Assembly: GCA_002709045.1 (NCBI GenBank)
Contig: PAPJ01000065.1
Span: 62,001-126,000 of the forward strand
DNA from: Planctomycetaceae bacterium
Lineage (GTDB): Bacteria; Planctomycetota; Planctomycetia; Pirellulales; Pirellulaceae
Length of the DNA stretch: 64,000 bases
Direction of reading: 5' to 3'
Below, piece after piece: positions 40,019 to 50,516 of the stretch. Position numbers and translations under genes: made by a program. A model generated the notes under the pieces. The model was not told where the DNA came from. It saw only the letters and a program-made list of their open reading frames with translations, and made no database searches. Numbering within the stretch: the first letter of the stretch is position 1; every line of letters starts with the position of its first letter.

Positions 40019-40071
40019 ATCCAATTTCATTTCCCTCGCGTCAACGCACCGGCTTTCGTTAGAATAACAAC

Positions 40072-41700
40072 ATGAAGTCGCAGCCGTTTATTACCGTCGT
40101 TCTATTCTTGCTCAGCTCTTTGCCACTCTTCGGCCAGGAGTTTTACGAAGTCATTGACCAGCAAATAGAACAATCAACAACGGAAGCGTTTGCTGGCCAA
40201 TCTACGGACAGTGAGTTTCTGCGCCGCATCTATCTCGATCTCATCGGACAGATCCCCACTGCGGACGAGGCACGGAAATTTTTATCCAATACTGCAATTG
40301 ATAAACGTTCACTACTGATCGATCAGTTACTGCAGGACCCTAGATACACCCGGCGAATGACTGAATTCTTCAACGTCATGCTGATGGAACGGCGCGGCGA
40401 AGATCCGAACTGGCAACTGTTCTTATCTTCCAGTTTCAAAAACAACGTTCCCTGGAATCAAATGGTTAAACAAATGGTCTCGCCTGACACCAAGGAAAAA
40501 AATACGCGTGGAGCGGCATATTTCCTAACCAAAAGGCTGGAAAAATATGGCCAAAATCCAACTGATTTCCCCGGACTGGCTCGGGATATCGGCAGGATGT
40601 TTCTGGGAATGGATCTGGCCTGCGCTCAGTGCCATGACCATTTGTTTATTGACGATTACAAACAAGCTGATTTCCAGGGCTTGTTTGCATTTATCAACAA
40701 TAGCTTCATACGTCGTGATACAGATTATCCTGCAATTGGCATGAATCCAGTCAAAGTCAAACTCGAGTTTAATTCAGTTTTCGCTGAAGGCACATTTTCG
40801 ACTGGTCCAAAATTACCGGGCATGGATGAAATCCCTGTACCCGAATTCGTAACAGGCGAAGAATTTTCCATACCCCCAAACAAGGACACCAAAGCTCCCG
40901 GCATTCCAAAATTCAACCCTCTCGACTATCTGGCCAGGCAACTACCTACTGAATCCAATCAGTCATTTAATGTAAATGCTGTGAATCGAATTTGGTTTTT
41001 AATGATGGGCCGCGGTATCGTACAACCGCTAGATCTACATCACTCTGACAATCCACCCAGTCACCCGGAACTTTTGCAACTTATGGGACAACAACTGTCC
41101 GAACACAACTACGACATAAAATGGCTTATTCGGCAAATTGCATTATCTAAAACCTACCAGCGTACTGGTGTGGTGAACCCCTCTGTCGCAAATGCTAAAC
41201 ATCAGCAATATCGAGTGTATGCTGAAAAACCTATGAGTGCCGAACAATTGATGTGGAGCATGCTTACCGCAACCGGGCAACTAAGCCACATTCCCAGGGA
41301 ACCTGCGGACTCAGAACCCGACACTGACCAACCACTGGACGACCGGATCGATCAAACCCTCGAGGGAATCCGTGCTGACTTTCTGGCGGCATACGCTAAC
41401 CCTCCGCGGGAACCGGAAACTGAATTCGCACCTTCGGTGCGTGGCGCATTATTTATTTTAAATGGACCGCGTGTTTTATCATGGCTTTCCCCCAGGCCGG
41501 GAAACCTTGCCGAACTACTTAATCAACAGGCAGATAACTATGCGGAAACTCTCTATCTCTCAATTCTATCCCGCAAGCCAACCTCCGAAGAAGCCAAACA
41601 ATTTAATCAATACATCAGCTCACATTCAAATCAGGCCAAGGCAATCGAACAGGCTATCTGGGCACTTTTAGCCTCGAATGAATTTTCTATCAACCATTAA
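40072..41700 (+). CDS. DUF1549/DUF1553 protein lacking an N-terminal cytochrome domain
   Basis: Signal peptide, then 'DSEFLRRIYLDLIGQIPTADEARKFLSNTAIDKRSLLIDQLLQ'; 'DLACAQCHDHLFIDDYKQADFQGLFAF'; 'AVNRIWFLMMGRGIV'. Confidence 0.92.
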   Translation: MKSQPFITVVLFLLSSLPLFGQEFYEVIDQQIEQSTTEAFAGQSTDSEFLRRIYLDLIGQIPTADEARKFLSNTAIDKRSLLIDQLLQDPRYTRRMTEFFNVMLMERRGEDPNWQLFLSSSFKNNVPWNQMVKQMVSPDTKEKNTRGAAYFLTKRLEKYGQNPTDFPGLARDIGRMFLGMDLACAQCHDHLFIDDYKQADFQGLFAFINNSFIRRDTDYPAIGMNPVKVKLEFNSVFAEGTFSTGPKLPGMDEIPVPEFVTGEEFSIPPNKDTKAPGIPKFNPLDYLARQLPTESNQSFNVNAVNRIWFLMMGRGIVQPLDLHHSDNPPSHPELLQLMGQQLSEHNYDIKWLIRQIALSKTYQRTGVVNPSVANAKHQQYRVYAEKPMSAEQLMWSMLTATGQLSHIPREPADSEPDTDQPLDDRIDQTLEGIRADFLAAYANPPREPETEFAPSVRGALFILNGPRVLSWLSPRPGNLAELLNQQADNYAETLYLSILSRKPTSEEAKQFNQYISSHSNQAKAIEQAIWALLASNEFSINH

Positions 41701-41710
41701 GTAAGCTTTT

Positions 41711-43006
41711 ATGTCACGTTCACAAACCAATCACCCTTTATGCAAGCCAGGCGAGCATACACTCTCGCGTCGACAATTGCTTGGGACAGGTGCTGCCGGT
41801 GCTATCAGCTGGGGGGGGCTCGGCGGGTTGATAAATCCTTTAGTCGCTGATGACATGGCAACCAGGGAAAAACAGGTTCTTTTTATTTGGATCGATGGAG
41901 GAATGAGCCAACTCGAAAGCTGGGATCCAAAGCCCAACACTCAATTTGGTGGACCATTTAGATCCATCCCGACTTCAATTCCGGGCATCCACGTTAGTGA
42001 ACTGATGCCCAAGACCTCTCAAATCATGCATAAGCTTGCTGTTGATCGCGGCGTAAGCACCTTCGATAACTCTCATTCTGCCGGCGTTCCACGCATCAAC
42101 CGTGGCGATCCGAAAGACCGAGGCGTCATTTATCCCTACTTTGGATCAGCGGTCGCCAATCTGATGGGACCAGGCAACAGCGGTTTACCACCCTATGTGT
42201 GGGTCAAACCTGGTAGTGGCGGATTCAAGTATCAAGATGCCGGTTTTTTGGGGCCAAAGTACGGGGCTCTTGCAATTGGTGAAGGGGAACCACCACCGAA
42301 TATTCTATTACCAAACAACATCGACGCTCAGCAAAACATGGAACGCAACGCACTGCGAACGTTTGCCAACAAGCAATATTCCGAATCTCGCGATACAATT
42401 TTCAGTGACGCTCAGAACTTCGTATTCGATACTGCCCAGGCTCTTATGCAACGCCAAACGCTTTTTGATGAGCCCGATCCGAAGGATGTGCAGCGATATG
42501 GAGATACACCACTTGGTCGCGATATGTTAATTGGTCGAAAAATGCTTGAAGCCGGAGTCCGCTTCGTAAAAGTAAACTCCTATGGCTGGGATACACATGG
42601 AGATAATTTCAACGCTCATGCCAGCCTTATGCCTCGCTTCGATCAGGCATTTACAGCAGTAGTCGAAGATTTAGATGAACGCGGATTGCTGGACCATGTT
42701 TTAGTTATTGCAATGAGTGAATTTGGGAGAACCCCCAGAATCAACGGCCACATCGGTCGAGATCATTGGCCTGAAGCCTGGTCAATAGCCATGTCCGGGA
42801 CCGGTATTAAACGCGGGGCCATTATTGGTAACACCAATGATGAGGGTACCTGGGTTACTAGCGAACCTCATGACATCGGCCACTTCTTCCATACCTGGTT
42901 TAATGCTCTCGGAATCGACTCGGAACACACCGAGTACATTAATGACGGACAGCCTCTACCTATAGCCAACGACGATTGTTCACCGATTCGGGAATTACTG
43001 TCGTAG
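41711..43006 (+). CDS. DUF1501 domain protein
   Basis: 'LFIWIDGGMSQLESWDPKPNTQFGGPF', 'MSEFGRTPRINGHIGRDHWPEAW'. Confidence 0.93.
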   Translation: MSRSQTNHPLCKPGEHTLSRRQLLGTGAAGAISWGGLGGLINPLVADDMATREKQVLFIWIDGGMSQLESWDPKPNTQFGGPFRSIPTSIPGIHVSELMPKTSQIMHKLAVDRGVSTFDNSHSAGVPRINRGDPKDRGVIYPYFGSAVANLMGPGNSGLPPYVWVKPGSGGFKYQDAGFLGPKYGALAIGEGEPPPNILLPNNIDAQQNMERNALRTFANKQYSESRDTIFSDAQNFVFDTAQALMQRQTLFDEPDPKDVQRYGDTPLGRDMLIGRKMLEAGVRFVKVNSYGWDTHGDNFNAHASLMPRFDQAFTAVVEDLDERGLLDHVLVIAMSEFGRTPRINGHIGRDHWPEAWSIAMSGTGIKRGAIIGNTNDEGTWVTSEPHDIGHFFHTWFNALGIDSEHTEYINDGQPLPIANDDCSPIRELLS

Positions 43007-43024
43007 TAAAAGGTGGGAACAACA

Positions 43025-44086
43025 ATGAACATCAAGTACAAACCCATCAAAGCCCCGGTCGCTGATCGGCAGTTATTCAACGCCCGGTTTAGCCATGACG
43101 GTGCACTTCTGATTGCCGGAAGTTATCAGGGAGACCTGCGACGGTTCGATTTGACAAGCGAGGAAAATAAAGAACTTAAATCTATCAATGGTCATCATGC
43201 CTGGGTGCAGGCCTTTGACCTTCATCCATCGAACCACCAAATCATCTCCGGAGACTCGTGGGGAAAACTTCAATTACACGACTATACACAAGACAACCCT
43301 GTCCCAATCTGGGCACTGGAAAATGCCCACGATGGTTGGATTCGAAGCATCGCCTTCTCAAAAACCGGGGATTGGTTTGCAACCTGCGGGCTCGACCAAA
43401 CGGTGCGGGTATTTAACGCGAAAAACGGAAAAGAAAAACAAGTACTGACAGGTCATAACGCAGATATCTATCACGTTTTAATACACCCGGAAGAAGATCA
43501 GCTATTATCCGCAGACGCGCTTGGCAACGTGATTCAGTGGGATCTAAAAAAACGGCGAGCCGTCCGAAGTTTCGATGCAACCGAAACTTTTCTATCTCAT
43601 CGTTTGCAAGATGTCGGAGGCGTACAGTGCCTGACATTTTCCCCTGATGGAAAGACACTCTACGTCGGAGGAACACGCCCCAAAAACGGCGCTACCGTTC
43701 AGGGTGTACCCATCATCATTGGTTTCTCATGGGACACCACCGAACAAACACTGTTAAGAGAAATTGGTGGTACAGCAGATTGTTACTGTGAGGATCTTAA
43801 ATTTCACCCGGACGGTTTCCTCATGGCCGTTACAAGCGGAACACCTGGGACAGGCAAATTGCAGTTTATTGATTTACAACAAGACGAGCCATCGTTCCTC
43901 TTATCAAATCTTTCCAACTGCCATTCTCTTGATATTCATCCCGATGGAAAAACGATTGCCGTCACCACCACTGTGCGTGGCAGTAACGGAAATGGTCGCA
44001 AAGTTGATGCCGACGGAAATTACATCGGCAATAACAGCCCAATTCAGATTCTTGTACCGGATCTGCCTGAGTCCGCCGAGCCTTAG
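43025..44086 (+). CDS. WD40-repeat protein
   Basis: Repeats 'NARFSHDGALLIAGSYQGDLRRFDL', 'RSIAFSKTGDWFATCGLDQTVRVFNAKNGKEKQVLTGHNADIYHV', 'CLTFSPDGKTLYVGG'. Confidence 0.92.
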   Translation: MNIKYKPIKAPVADRQLFNARFSHDGALLIAGSYQGDLRRFDLTSEENKELKSINGHHAWVQAFDLHPSNHQIISGDSWGKLQLHDYTQDNPVPIWALENAHDGWIRSIAFSKTGDWFATCGLDQTVRVFNAKNGKEKQVLTGHNADIYHVLIHPEEDQLLSADALGNVIQWDLKKRRAVRSFDATETFLSHRLQDVGGVQCLTFSPDGKTLYVGGTRPKNGATVQGVPIIIGFSWDTTEQTLLREIGGTADCYCEDLKFHPDGFLMAVTSGTPGTGKLQFIDLQQDEPSFLLSNLSNCHSLDIHPDGKTIAVTTTVRGSNGNGRKVDADGNYIGNNSPIQILVPDLPESAEP

Positions 44087-44240
44087 TTCATCACTGCCAC
44101 AGTCAGAGCTAACTGAATTAAAACCAGGCGGACTATTAAGACTCCCGTTAATTCGTAAATTCATTTCTTTTGATCACCGTCAAAACTCTATAAAATAAAA
44201 GCAGTCTTCCCTGTCTTGATGTGCTTCTGGGATTCAATCC

Positions 44241-45698
44241 ATGTCTGTTCAATTAATTTACCTGGCTAAGTTTTGGTTTTTACTATTATTTTTACTAGCC
44301 CCCTCCCACCTGCAGGCAAAACCGAACGTCGTATTCATCTATACCGACGACCAGGCGCCGTTGGCTGTTAACGCTGCTGGTGATACGCGTTTTATTACAC
44401 CAAACATTGACCGCATCTTTCACGAAGGTGCGCACCTCACAAACAGTTTCGTCACCACACCGGTATGCAGCCCCAGCCGTGTCGGACTGATTACAAGCCG
44501 TTACGGCAGTGAATTTGCAATTACAGACTGGATCAACCCCGGCAACGAAAAAACTGTGGGGCTTCCTCAGAACGCACTAACATTCCCAGGACTTTTCCAG
44601 AAGGCCGGTTATACTACGGGCCTATTCGGCAAATGGCATCTTGGTATTCAGAACAGCCAACATCCAACCCGATTTGGTTATGACAGGTTTGCTGGCATCC
44701 TAGTGGGTGGTTGTCCTCCTAAGGATCCAAGAATGGAAACTCTCGACGGAGAAATGAAACAGGTTATGGGCTATACCTGTGACATCTTTACCGACCACGC
44801 GTTAGATTTTATCACTACCAATAAAAATCGACCTTTTCTTGTCAGCCTTCACTTTCGAGCCCCTCATGCAGCCTGGCTTCCCGTGCGTCCGGAAGACTGG
44901 GAGCCATTCAAGGACCTCGATCCCGAAATCCCAAATCCTGATTTCCCGAACCTTAATGTTGCAAAAGTAAAAACACAAACTCGTGAATATTTAGCCTCTG
45001 TAAAAAGTATCGACCGCAATGTAGGACGCATACTCAAATTACTTCAGTCATTAGAACTCGACCGAAATACGATTGTCATTTACACCAGTGACCATGGCTA
45101 CAACCTTGGTGAACACGGGGTTTGGTATAAAGGTAATGCGATTAGGATTTTAACCGAGAATCCGGAGCAGCGGTGGAAACACATCCCTGCTAATCGCCGT
45201 CCAAATCTATGGGATACCTCACTACGTGTACCAACTGCGATCCGCTGGCCTGATACCATCAAGCCGGGCACCGTACACACTGAGACCTTCTCCAATCTGG
45301 ATTGGTTTCCAACTTTGTTAAACATGGCACAAATCAAAACGCCAAAGGACGCTTTATTACGCGGAGAAGATTTCACGCCGATCCTGAAAGGTCGAAAAAC
45401 AAAATGGGATCCAGATATTTATCTCGAATACAGCATGCATCACGGCGCTAAAACTCACATGCGGGGCATTCGCACACCGGAATGGAAATTCATGATCGAC
45501 TTTGCTAATCCGGGACGCGTTGAACTCTATAATTTAAAAGATGACCCTAGTGAAACAAAGAATCTCTCACAATCTAACAATCCACAACATGTCAATGTAC
45601 GTCTCAACTTTGTCAAACAGGTCAAAGATCACATGCAGCTGATCAATGACCCTCTTCTGGCCGAATTACAATCCTCAAACCCGACCATAAGCCCATGA
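44241..45698 (+). CDS. Type I sulfatase
   Basis: 'NVVFIYTDDQAPLAVNAAG', 'VTTPVCSPSRVGLITSRYG', 'GLFGKWHLG', 'YTSDHGYNLGEHGVWYKG'. Confidence 0.95.
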   Translation: MSVQLIYLAKFWFLLLFLLAPSHLQAKPNVVFIYTDDQAPLAVNAAGDTRFITPNIDRIFHEGAHLTNSFVTTPVCSPSRVGLITSRYGSEFAITDWINPGNEKTVGLPQNALTFPGLFQKAGYTTGLFGKWHLGIQNSQHPTRFGYDRFAGILVGGCPPKDPRMETLDGEMKQVMGYTCDIFTDHALDFITTNKNRPFLVSLHFRAPHAAWLPVRPEDWEPFKDLDPEIPNPDFPNLNVAKVKTQTREYLASVKSIDRNVGRILKLLQSLELDRNTIVIYTSDHGYNLGEHGVWYKGNAIRILTENPEQRWKHIPANRRPNLWDTSLRVPTAIRWPDTIKPGTVHTETFSNLDWFPTLLNMAQIKTPKDALLRGEDFTPILKGRKTKWDPDIYLEYSMHHGAKTHMRGIRTPEWKFMIDFANPGRVELYNLKDDPSETKNLSQSNNPQHVNVRLNFVKQVKDHMQLINDPLLAELQSSNPTISP

Positions 45699-47107
45699 AA
45701 AAAACATTCATCCTCCTATTGCTGTTTACATCTATTACAGCCAAAAGCGCAGAACCACTAAAAATTGGAAATGATATTCAGTTGATGTGGGATGCATCTA
45801 TGATTGAATCTCGGACTGATGGTTTCTTTAAATACCACCGTCCTGTACCCCAGGGGGTTGCGATAACGACAGATGCCCCGTGGGAAGGGAATGTTAGTGC
45901 TTATTTTACTTTTCTTCAGGATGGCGATGAGTATCGGGCTTATTACCGAGGCTCCCATTACGACACTCGACGCAAAGTAGTAACACATCGGGAAGTCACA
46001 TGCGTTGCCATCAGCAAAGATGGAATCAACTGGAAAAAACCTGATTTAGGAATCTGGGACTTCAACGGTAGCAAACAGAACAACATTGTCTGGGACGGTA
46101 TCGGCACTCACTGCTTTGCTCCGTTTATCGATCATAATCCAAATTGCCCTCAAACGGAGCGATACAAGGCGATCTCACGCGGACGTTACGTCTCCGGCGA
46201 TTTTGAGGTGCCGGACCGTCAAAAAGGAATCGTGGGCCTTTATCTGTTTACTTCTCCTGACGGACTGAACTGGAAATTAAAATCACCGAAACCCGTAATT
46301 ACCGACGGAGCTTTTGATTCACAGAATCTGGCATTCTGGGATACGAATAAAAACAAATACGTTTGCTACTCTCGACTTTTTATCGGCGGTGTGCGCGCCA
46401 TCCAATATTGTGATTCATCTGATTTTATTAACTGGAGTAAACCAGCACCTATCACTTATGAGAAAGACTATCGCGAGCATCTCTACACCAATGCGATTCA
46501 ACAATACCCCCGCAACCCAAATGTTTATATTGGCTTACCAACACGCTACCTACCTGAGGAAGACTCCAGAGTTGAGCCGATATTCATGCATAGCCACGAT
46601 GGATTCATTTTCCAACGCAATCAAAATCCATTTATTCCGGAGTCATTTCCTAAAGACCGCTCAGGTAACCGAAGTAATTATGCCTGTCGTGGAATACTCT
46701 CACTGCCACATAGTGATGAGACATTCAGCATCTATGCCTCTGAAGCCTATTATACCGGAACCGATTCACGCGTAAGGAGATTCGAAATCCGAAAGGACGG
46801 CTTTATCTCACTCTCCACAACCGCCCAGTCACAAATCGTTACCAAACCCGTTTTAATTGAAGGCAATACAATCTTCCTCAACAGCCATACACACGGGAAA
46901 GGTGGTATCTGGCTAGAGTTACTGGATGAAAACAATAGACCAATTCCCGGCTTTACGAAGCGAGATACTAATCGACTGAATGGCAACTCAATTCACAATG
47001 AAGTTACATGGAAACAGGAACGTACATTGAAGGAGTTGCGCGGTAAAGCCGTGAAGATTCTCATAACACTTTCAAACAGTGATATTTATTCACTGCAAAT
47101 TAAATAA
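45695..47107 (+). CDS. Secreted glycoside-hydrolase-like beta-propeller protein (GH32/GH43-like fold)
   Basis: Signal peptide; 'VAISKDGINWKKPDLGIWDFNGSKQNNIVWDG', 'YLFTSPDGLNWKLKSPKPVITDGAFDSQNLAFWDTNKNKYVCYSR'. ATGA overlap with the sulfatase. Confidence 0.65.
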   Translation: MKKTFILLLLFTSITAKSAEPLKIGNDIQLMWDASMIESRTDGFFKYHRPVPQGVAITTDAPWEGNVSAYFTFLQDGDEYRAYYRGSHYDTRRKVVTHREVTCVAISKDGINWKKPDLGIWDFNGSKQNNIVWDGIGTHCFAPFIDHNPNCPQTERYKAISRGRYVSGDFEVPDRQKGIVGLYLFTSPDGLNWKLKSPKPVITDGAFDSQNLAFWDTNKNKYVCYSRLFIGGVRAIQYCDSSDFINWSKPAPITYEKDYREHLYTNAIQQYPRNPNVYIGLPTRYLPEEDSRVEPIFMHSHDGFIFQRNQNPFIPESFPKDRSGNRSNYACRGILSLPHSDETFSIYASEAYYTGTDSRVRRFEIRKDGFISLSTTAQSQIVTKPVLIEGNTIFLNSHTHGKGGIWLELLDENNRPIPGFTKRDTNRLNGNSIHNEVTWKQERTLKELRGKAVKILITLSNSDIYSLQIK

Positions 47108-47108
47108 T

Positions 47109-50100
47109 ATGTCACGCTGCTTCCTTTTGATTATTGCCTGCACAATACAAGTAATTCCCATGCAGCATGTGGAAGCGGATGACAATCCGTATCTTAAAAT
47201 TATCAAGCCAGTTCTTAAAGCGCGTTGCTATGCATGTCATGGTGCGCTAAAACAGGAAGCCGACCTACGTCTGGACACTGCTGCAAGTATTAAACAACTT
47301 ACAAATAACGGCAGCATATTATTAGAACGAGTTACGTCTCAGACATCCGATTTGCGTATGCCTCCCGACGGGGCCCCTTTAGGCCCTGCCGAAATCGCGT
47401 CGATTCGACTTTGGATCGCGCAAGGCGCTCCCGCTCCAAAACACGAGACGCCGGAACAATCACCTGACGAGCACTGGGCGTTTATACCTCCAGTAAAGCC
47501 TATCCTGGCAACCTCCAGATCTCCCATCGATGAGCTGATTGATCGGTGGTATGAAAAGCAGAATATCGCAACACGCCGCAAAGCGGCAAATGCTGAAGTC
47601 CTATTGCGACGGGTCTATCTGGACCTCATCGGGATCCCTCCCAGTCACAAACAGGTCAAAGAATTTGTTTCTGGGCAGATTGAGTACAGGCGTGTTGTCG
47701 AAAACCTGCTTTCATCACCGCTCTTCGGTCAACGCTGGGGCAGACACTGGATGGACATCTGGCGTTATTCTGATTGGTATGGGCGACGGCAACAAAACGA
47801 TGTGCGCAATAGCGATCCGCAAATATGGCGTTGGCGAGACTGGATTATTAACTCGCTTAATAACGACAAGTCATATGCAGTCATGATCAAACAAATGCTG
47901 GCTGCTGATGAATTGTATTCGCAGGACGAAGATGCTTGGCCTGCTACTGGCTATCTGATTCGCAGCTATTATTCACTCAATCCCAATGAATGGATGCGTC
48001 ATAACGCGGAATATACGGGCAAAGCATTCCTTGGACTCACTTTTAACTGTGCCCATTGTCATGATCACAAGTATGACCCAATCGCACATGATGACTACTT
48101 CCGATTACGCGCCTTCTTTGAACCAATTGGGATTCGGTCGGATCAGGTTCGAGGAGAGATGCGGCCACCGGAATTTCAACCCTACGACTACGGTGGTTCC
48201 CGCAAAGCCATTAAAATCGGTTTAGTTCGTATCTTTGACGAACAGATAGATCGCCCAACCTACTTTTATCGAGGTGGAGATGAAAGAAACCTGGACAAAC
48301 AACGCGAACCGCTCACACCGGGGGTACCGACTTTTCTTGAACATCTAATGCCACCTATCACCACCGTAAGTATTCCGCCAATTTCCTGGTACCCCGGCCT
48401 TCGGGATTCCGTGCGACAGTTTGAAACCAACAAGGCACGGACAAACCTGCTTGAGGCACAGCAGAAACTGGAATTGCTCGAGTCTAAGCCCGCCCCTGAC
48501 ATCTCATCGCTTAAGTCTAAACTCAAAGTCGCCCAACACCACTACGAACAACTTATTGCTAAAGCCCGGGCAGATGGTGCGGTCACAGCACTTAGTGGAA
48601 AAAAATCACTTTACTTAGAGGCCGCCCAGGGACGACGAATCTTTCATCACGATCTGAAAAATCTAAAAAGTATTGCTGACGGCACAACGATTGAATTTGA
48701 ACTACGCATCCTAAAAGACAACCATGTTAATTTCCAACTAGCCTATGATACCCGTATTCATCGCACGGCCACTTATATAGCGTTCGAAAAAGGTGAAATC
48801 CGTTCATACCAACCCGGTGGATATAACACTCTTCCAATCGGTACCTATCGGCATGAACAGGGGGAATCCCGATTTCACGTAAAATTCACCCTGCACCCGC
48901 AGGCAGACACCGCAGACATCAGTGTAACAGTCAAAGCAAACGATGGTGAAATTGTTCGATCCATTCCAAGTGTGACAGCAGCTCTTAACGGCTGGGACTG
49001 TACAAAGAATGAATTCCAACCGATTACCCTCGATTGCCGTACTAATACCACCGCCATCTATGATGACATTCGCATTCATACACCAAACGAAAAGCCGATC
49101 ATTTTCGATTTCGAGCAGGCAGACTTTGTCGCGGGGGTAGATCCGGACTCGGTTCAAGGATGGCGACTGGCCGTTGCAAATAACAACTCGAGTTCCAAAA
49201 TCCTCGATGTCCTTCACGATGACGAGCTTCTCAATGCAATGATTGCCCGCAACACGATCAGGCAGTCTATTGAATTCGCAGATCTACCGACCAAAGCTGC
49301 TGAACTTGAGGTTGCGGCTCAGAAAGCCAATTTAGATGCGTTGGATGCAGTGCTTGCTGCTGACAAAATACGTTATCTTTCTACCCCCTCCCCCACAGAG
49401 GACAAAACTCGCGTCCTTATTGTCGATGTAATCGAAAAACAACATCAGGCAGATTTGCTCGAAGCAAAATTCACGCTAGCAGACGCTCAACTTAACTTGC
49501 AGAAAACACAACAACTAAACGCTGACGACAGTACGCGTTCTTCCCGGATAGACGCGGCTAACGAGAACATTAAAAATGCGAAGGCGATCATCAAGAATCT
49601 ATCGACTCGTGATCTTTCAACGGTGAAGGACTATGACCATTTAAGCTCCTTTGCGCCGAAAACAAGTTCCGGCAGGCGTGCAGCTTTAGCTGAAATGATT
49701 ACCCATCGGCAAAACCCGCTCACAGCTCGTGTTGCCGTCAACCACATTTGGACCCGTCACTTTCAAACGCCACTTGTCTCCAGCCAGGCAGATTTTGGCC
49801 GCAATGGATCGCCTGCGGTATTCCCTCAAGTGCTCGATTACTTAGCAGTACAATTAATGGAAACAGACTGGAGCCTGAAAGAACTACACCGCACCATCGT
49901 ATTAAGTGAGACCTATAAACAAACATCTCAACAAGTAATGTTGTCAGATGAACTGCCTCCGGAAAGGTTACATTCCTTTCCACACAAACGCATGGATTCA
50001 GAAATCGTTCGAGATAGCATTTTGGCGATTGCCGGGCTACTTGATACCTCCCCCGCAACCAACCCACTAGAAAACAACAACGCATTAACAACGTATAAAC

Positions 50101-50477
50101 GCAGTATCTATTACGAGACATACCCTGAGCAGGGAGGTACCAATGCTCTCGGTAAATTGTTTGATTCCCCTAGCCCCACAGAATGCTACCGACGAACCAC
50201 CACGATCGTACCGCAGCAGGCATTAGTACTAAGCAACAGTGATTTCATTCACAACGCCGTCAAGATGCTCTATCAGCGTCTTGAACAGGACTTCACACCA
50301 AAAACCGACGAGGATTATGTGGAAACTGCCTTTATCTTTATTCTCGGACGTTCTCCGACCATCCAGGAATTAGCGATTGCCCGAGAGTTTTTATCAGGTT
50401 CCGGGGAACGCTCTGAACTAAGACAGGCGTTACTTCGTGTTTTGTTCAATCACAATGACTTTGTGACCATCCGGTGA
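47109..50477 (+). CDS. PSD1 family protein with large central insertion
   Basis: 'IKPVLKARCYACHGALKQEADLRLD', 'CAHCHDHKYDPIAHDDYFRLRAFFEP', 'ARVAVNHIWTRHFQTPLVSSQADFGRNG'. ATG at 47109. Confidence 0.93.
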   Translation: MSRCFLLIIACTIQVIPMQHVEADDNPYLKIIKPVLKARCYACHGALKQEADLRLDTAASIKQLTNNGSILLERVTSQTSDLRMPPDGAPLGPAEIASIRLWIAQGAPAPKHETPEQSPDEHWAFIPPVKPILATSRSPIDELIDRWYEKQNIATRRKAANAEVLLRRVYLDLIGIPPSHKQVKEFVSGQIEYRRVVENLLSSPLFGQRWGRHWMDIWRYSDWYGRRQQNDVRNSDPQIWRWRDWIINSLNNDKSYAVMIKQMLAADELYSQDEDAWPATGYLIRSYYSLNPNEWMRHNAEYTGKAFLGLTFNCAHCHDHKYDPIAHDDYFRLRAFFEPIGIRSDQVRGEMRPPEFQPYDYGGSRKAIKIGLVRIFDEQIDRPTYFYRGGDERNLDKQREPLTPGVPTFLEHLMPPITTVSIPPISWYPGLRDSVRQFETNKARTNLLEAQQKLELLESKPAPDISSLKSKLKVAQHHYEQLIAKARADGAVTALSGKKSLYLEAAQGRRIFHHDLKNLKSIADGTTIEFELRILKDNHVNFQLAYDTRIHRTATYIAFEKGEIRSYQPGGYNTLPIGTYRHEQGESRFHVKFTLHPQADTADISVTVKANDGEIVRSIPSVTAALNGWDCTKNEFQPITLDCRTNTTAIYDDIRIHTPNEKPIIFDFEQADFVAGVDPDSVQGWRLAVANNNSSSKILDVLHDDELLNAMIARNTIRQSIEFADLPTKAAELEVAAQKANLDALDAVLAADKIRYLSTPSPTEDKTRVLIVDVIEKQHQADLLEAKFTLADAQLNLQKTQQLNADDSTRSSRIDAANENIKNAKAIIKNLSTRDLSTVKDYDHLSSFAPKTSSGRRAALAEMITHRQNPLTARVAVNHIWTRHFQTPLVSSQADFGRNGSPAVFPQVLDYLAVQLMETDWSLKELHRTIVLSETYKQTSQQVMLSDELPPERLHSFPHKRMDSEIVRDSILAIAGLLDTSPATNPLENNNALTTYKRSIYYETYPEQGGTNALGKLFDSPSPTECYRRTTTIVPQQALVLSNSDFIHNAVKMLYQRLEQDFTPKTDEDYVETAFIFILGRSPTIQELAIAREFLSGSGERSELRQALLRVLFNHNDFVTIR

Positions 50478-50516
50478 CATTTGTTAACATAATTAAAGGA
50501 ATCAGCAAAGCTAAAC

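Noticed and set aside
49738-50121. 127-aa minus-strand ORF
   Set aside because: Antisense inside the PSD1 gene's conserved DUF1553 region.
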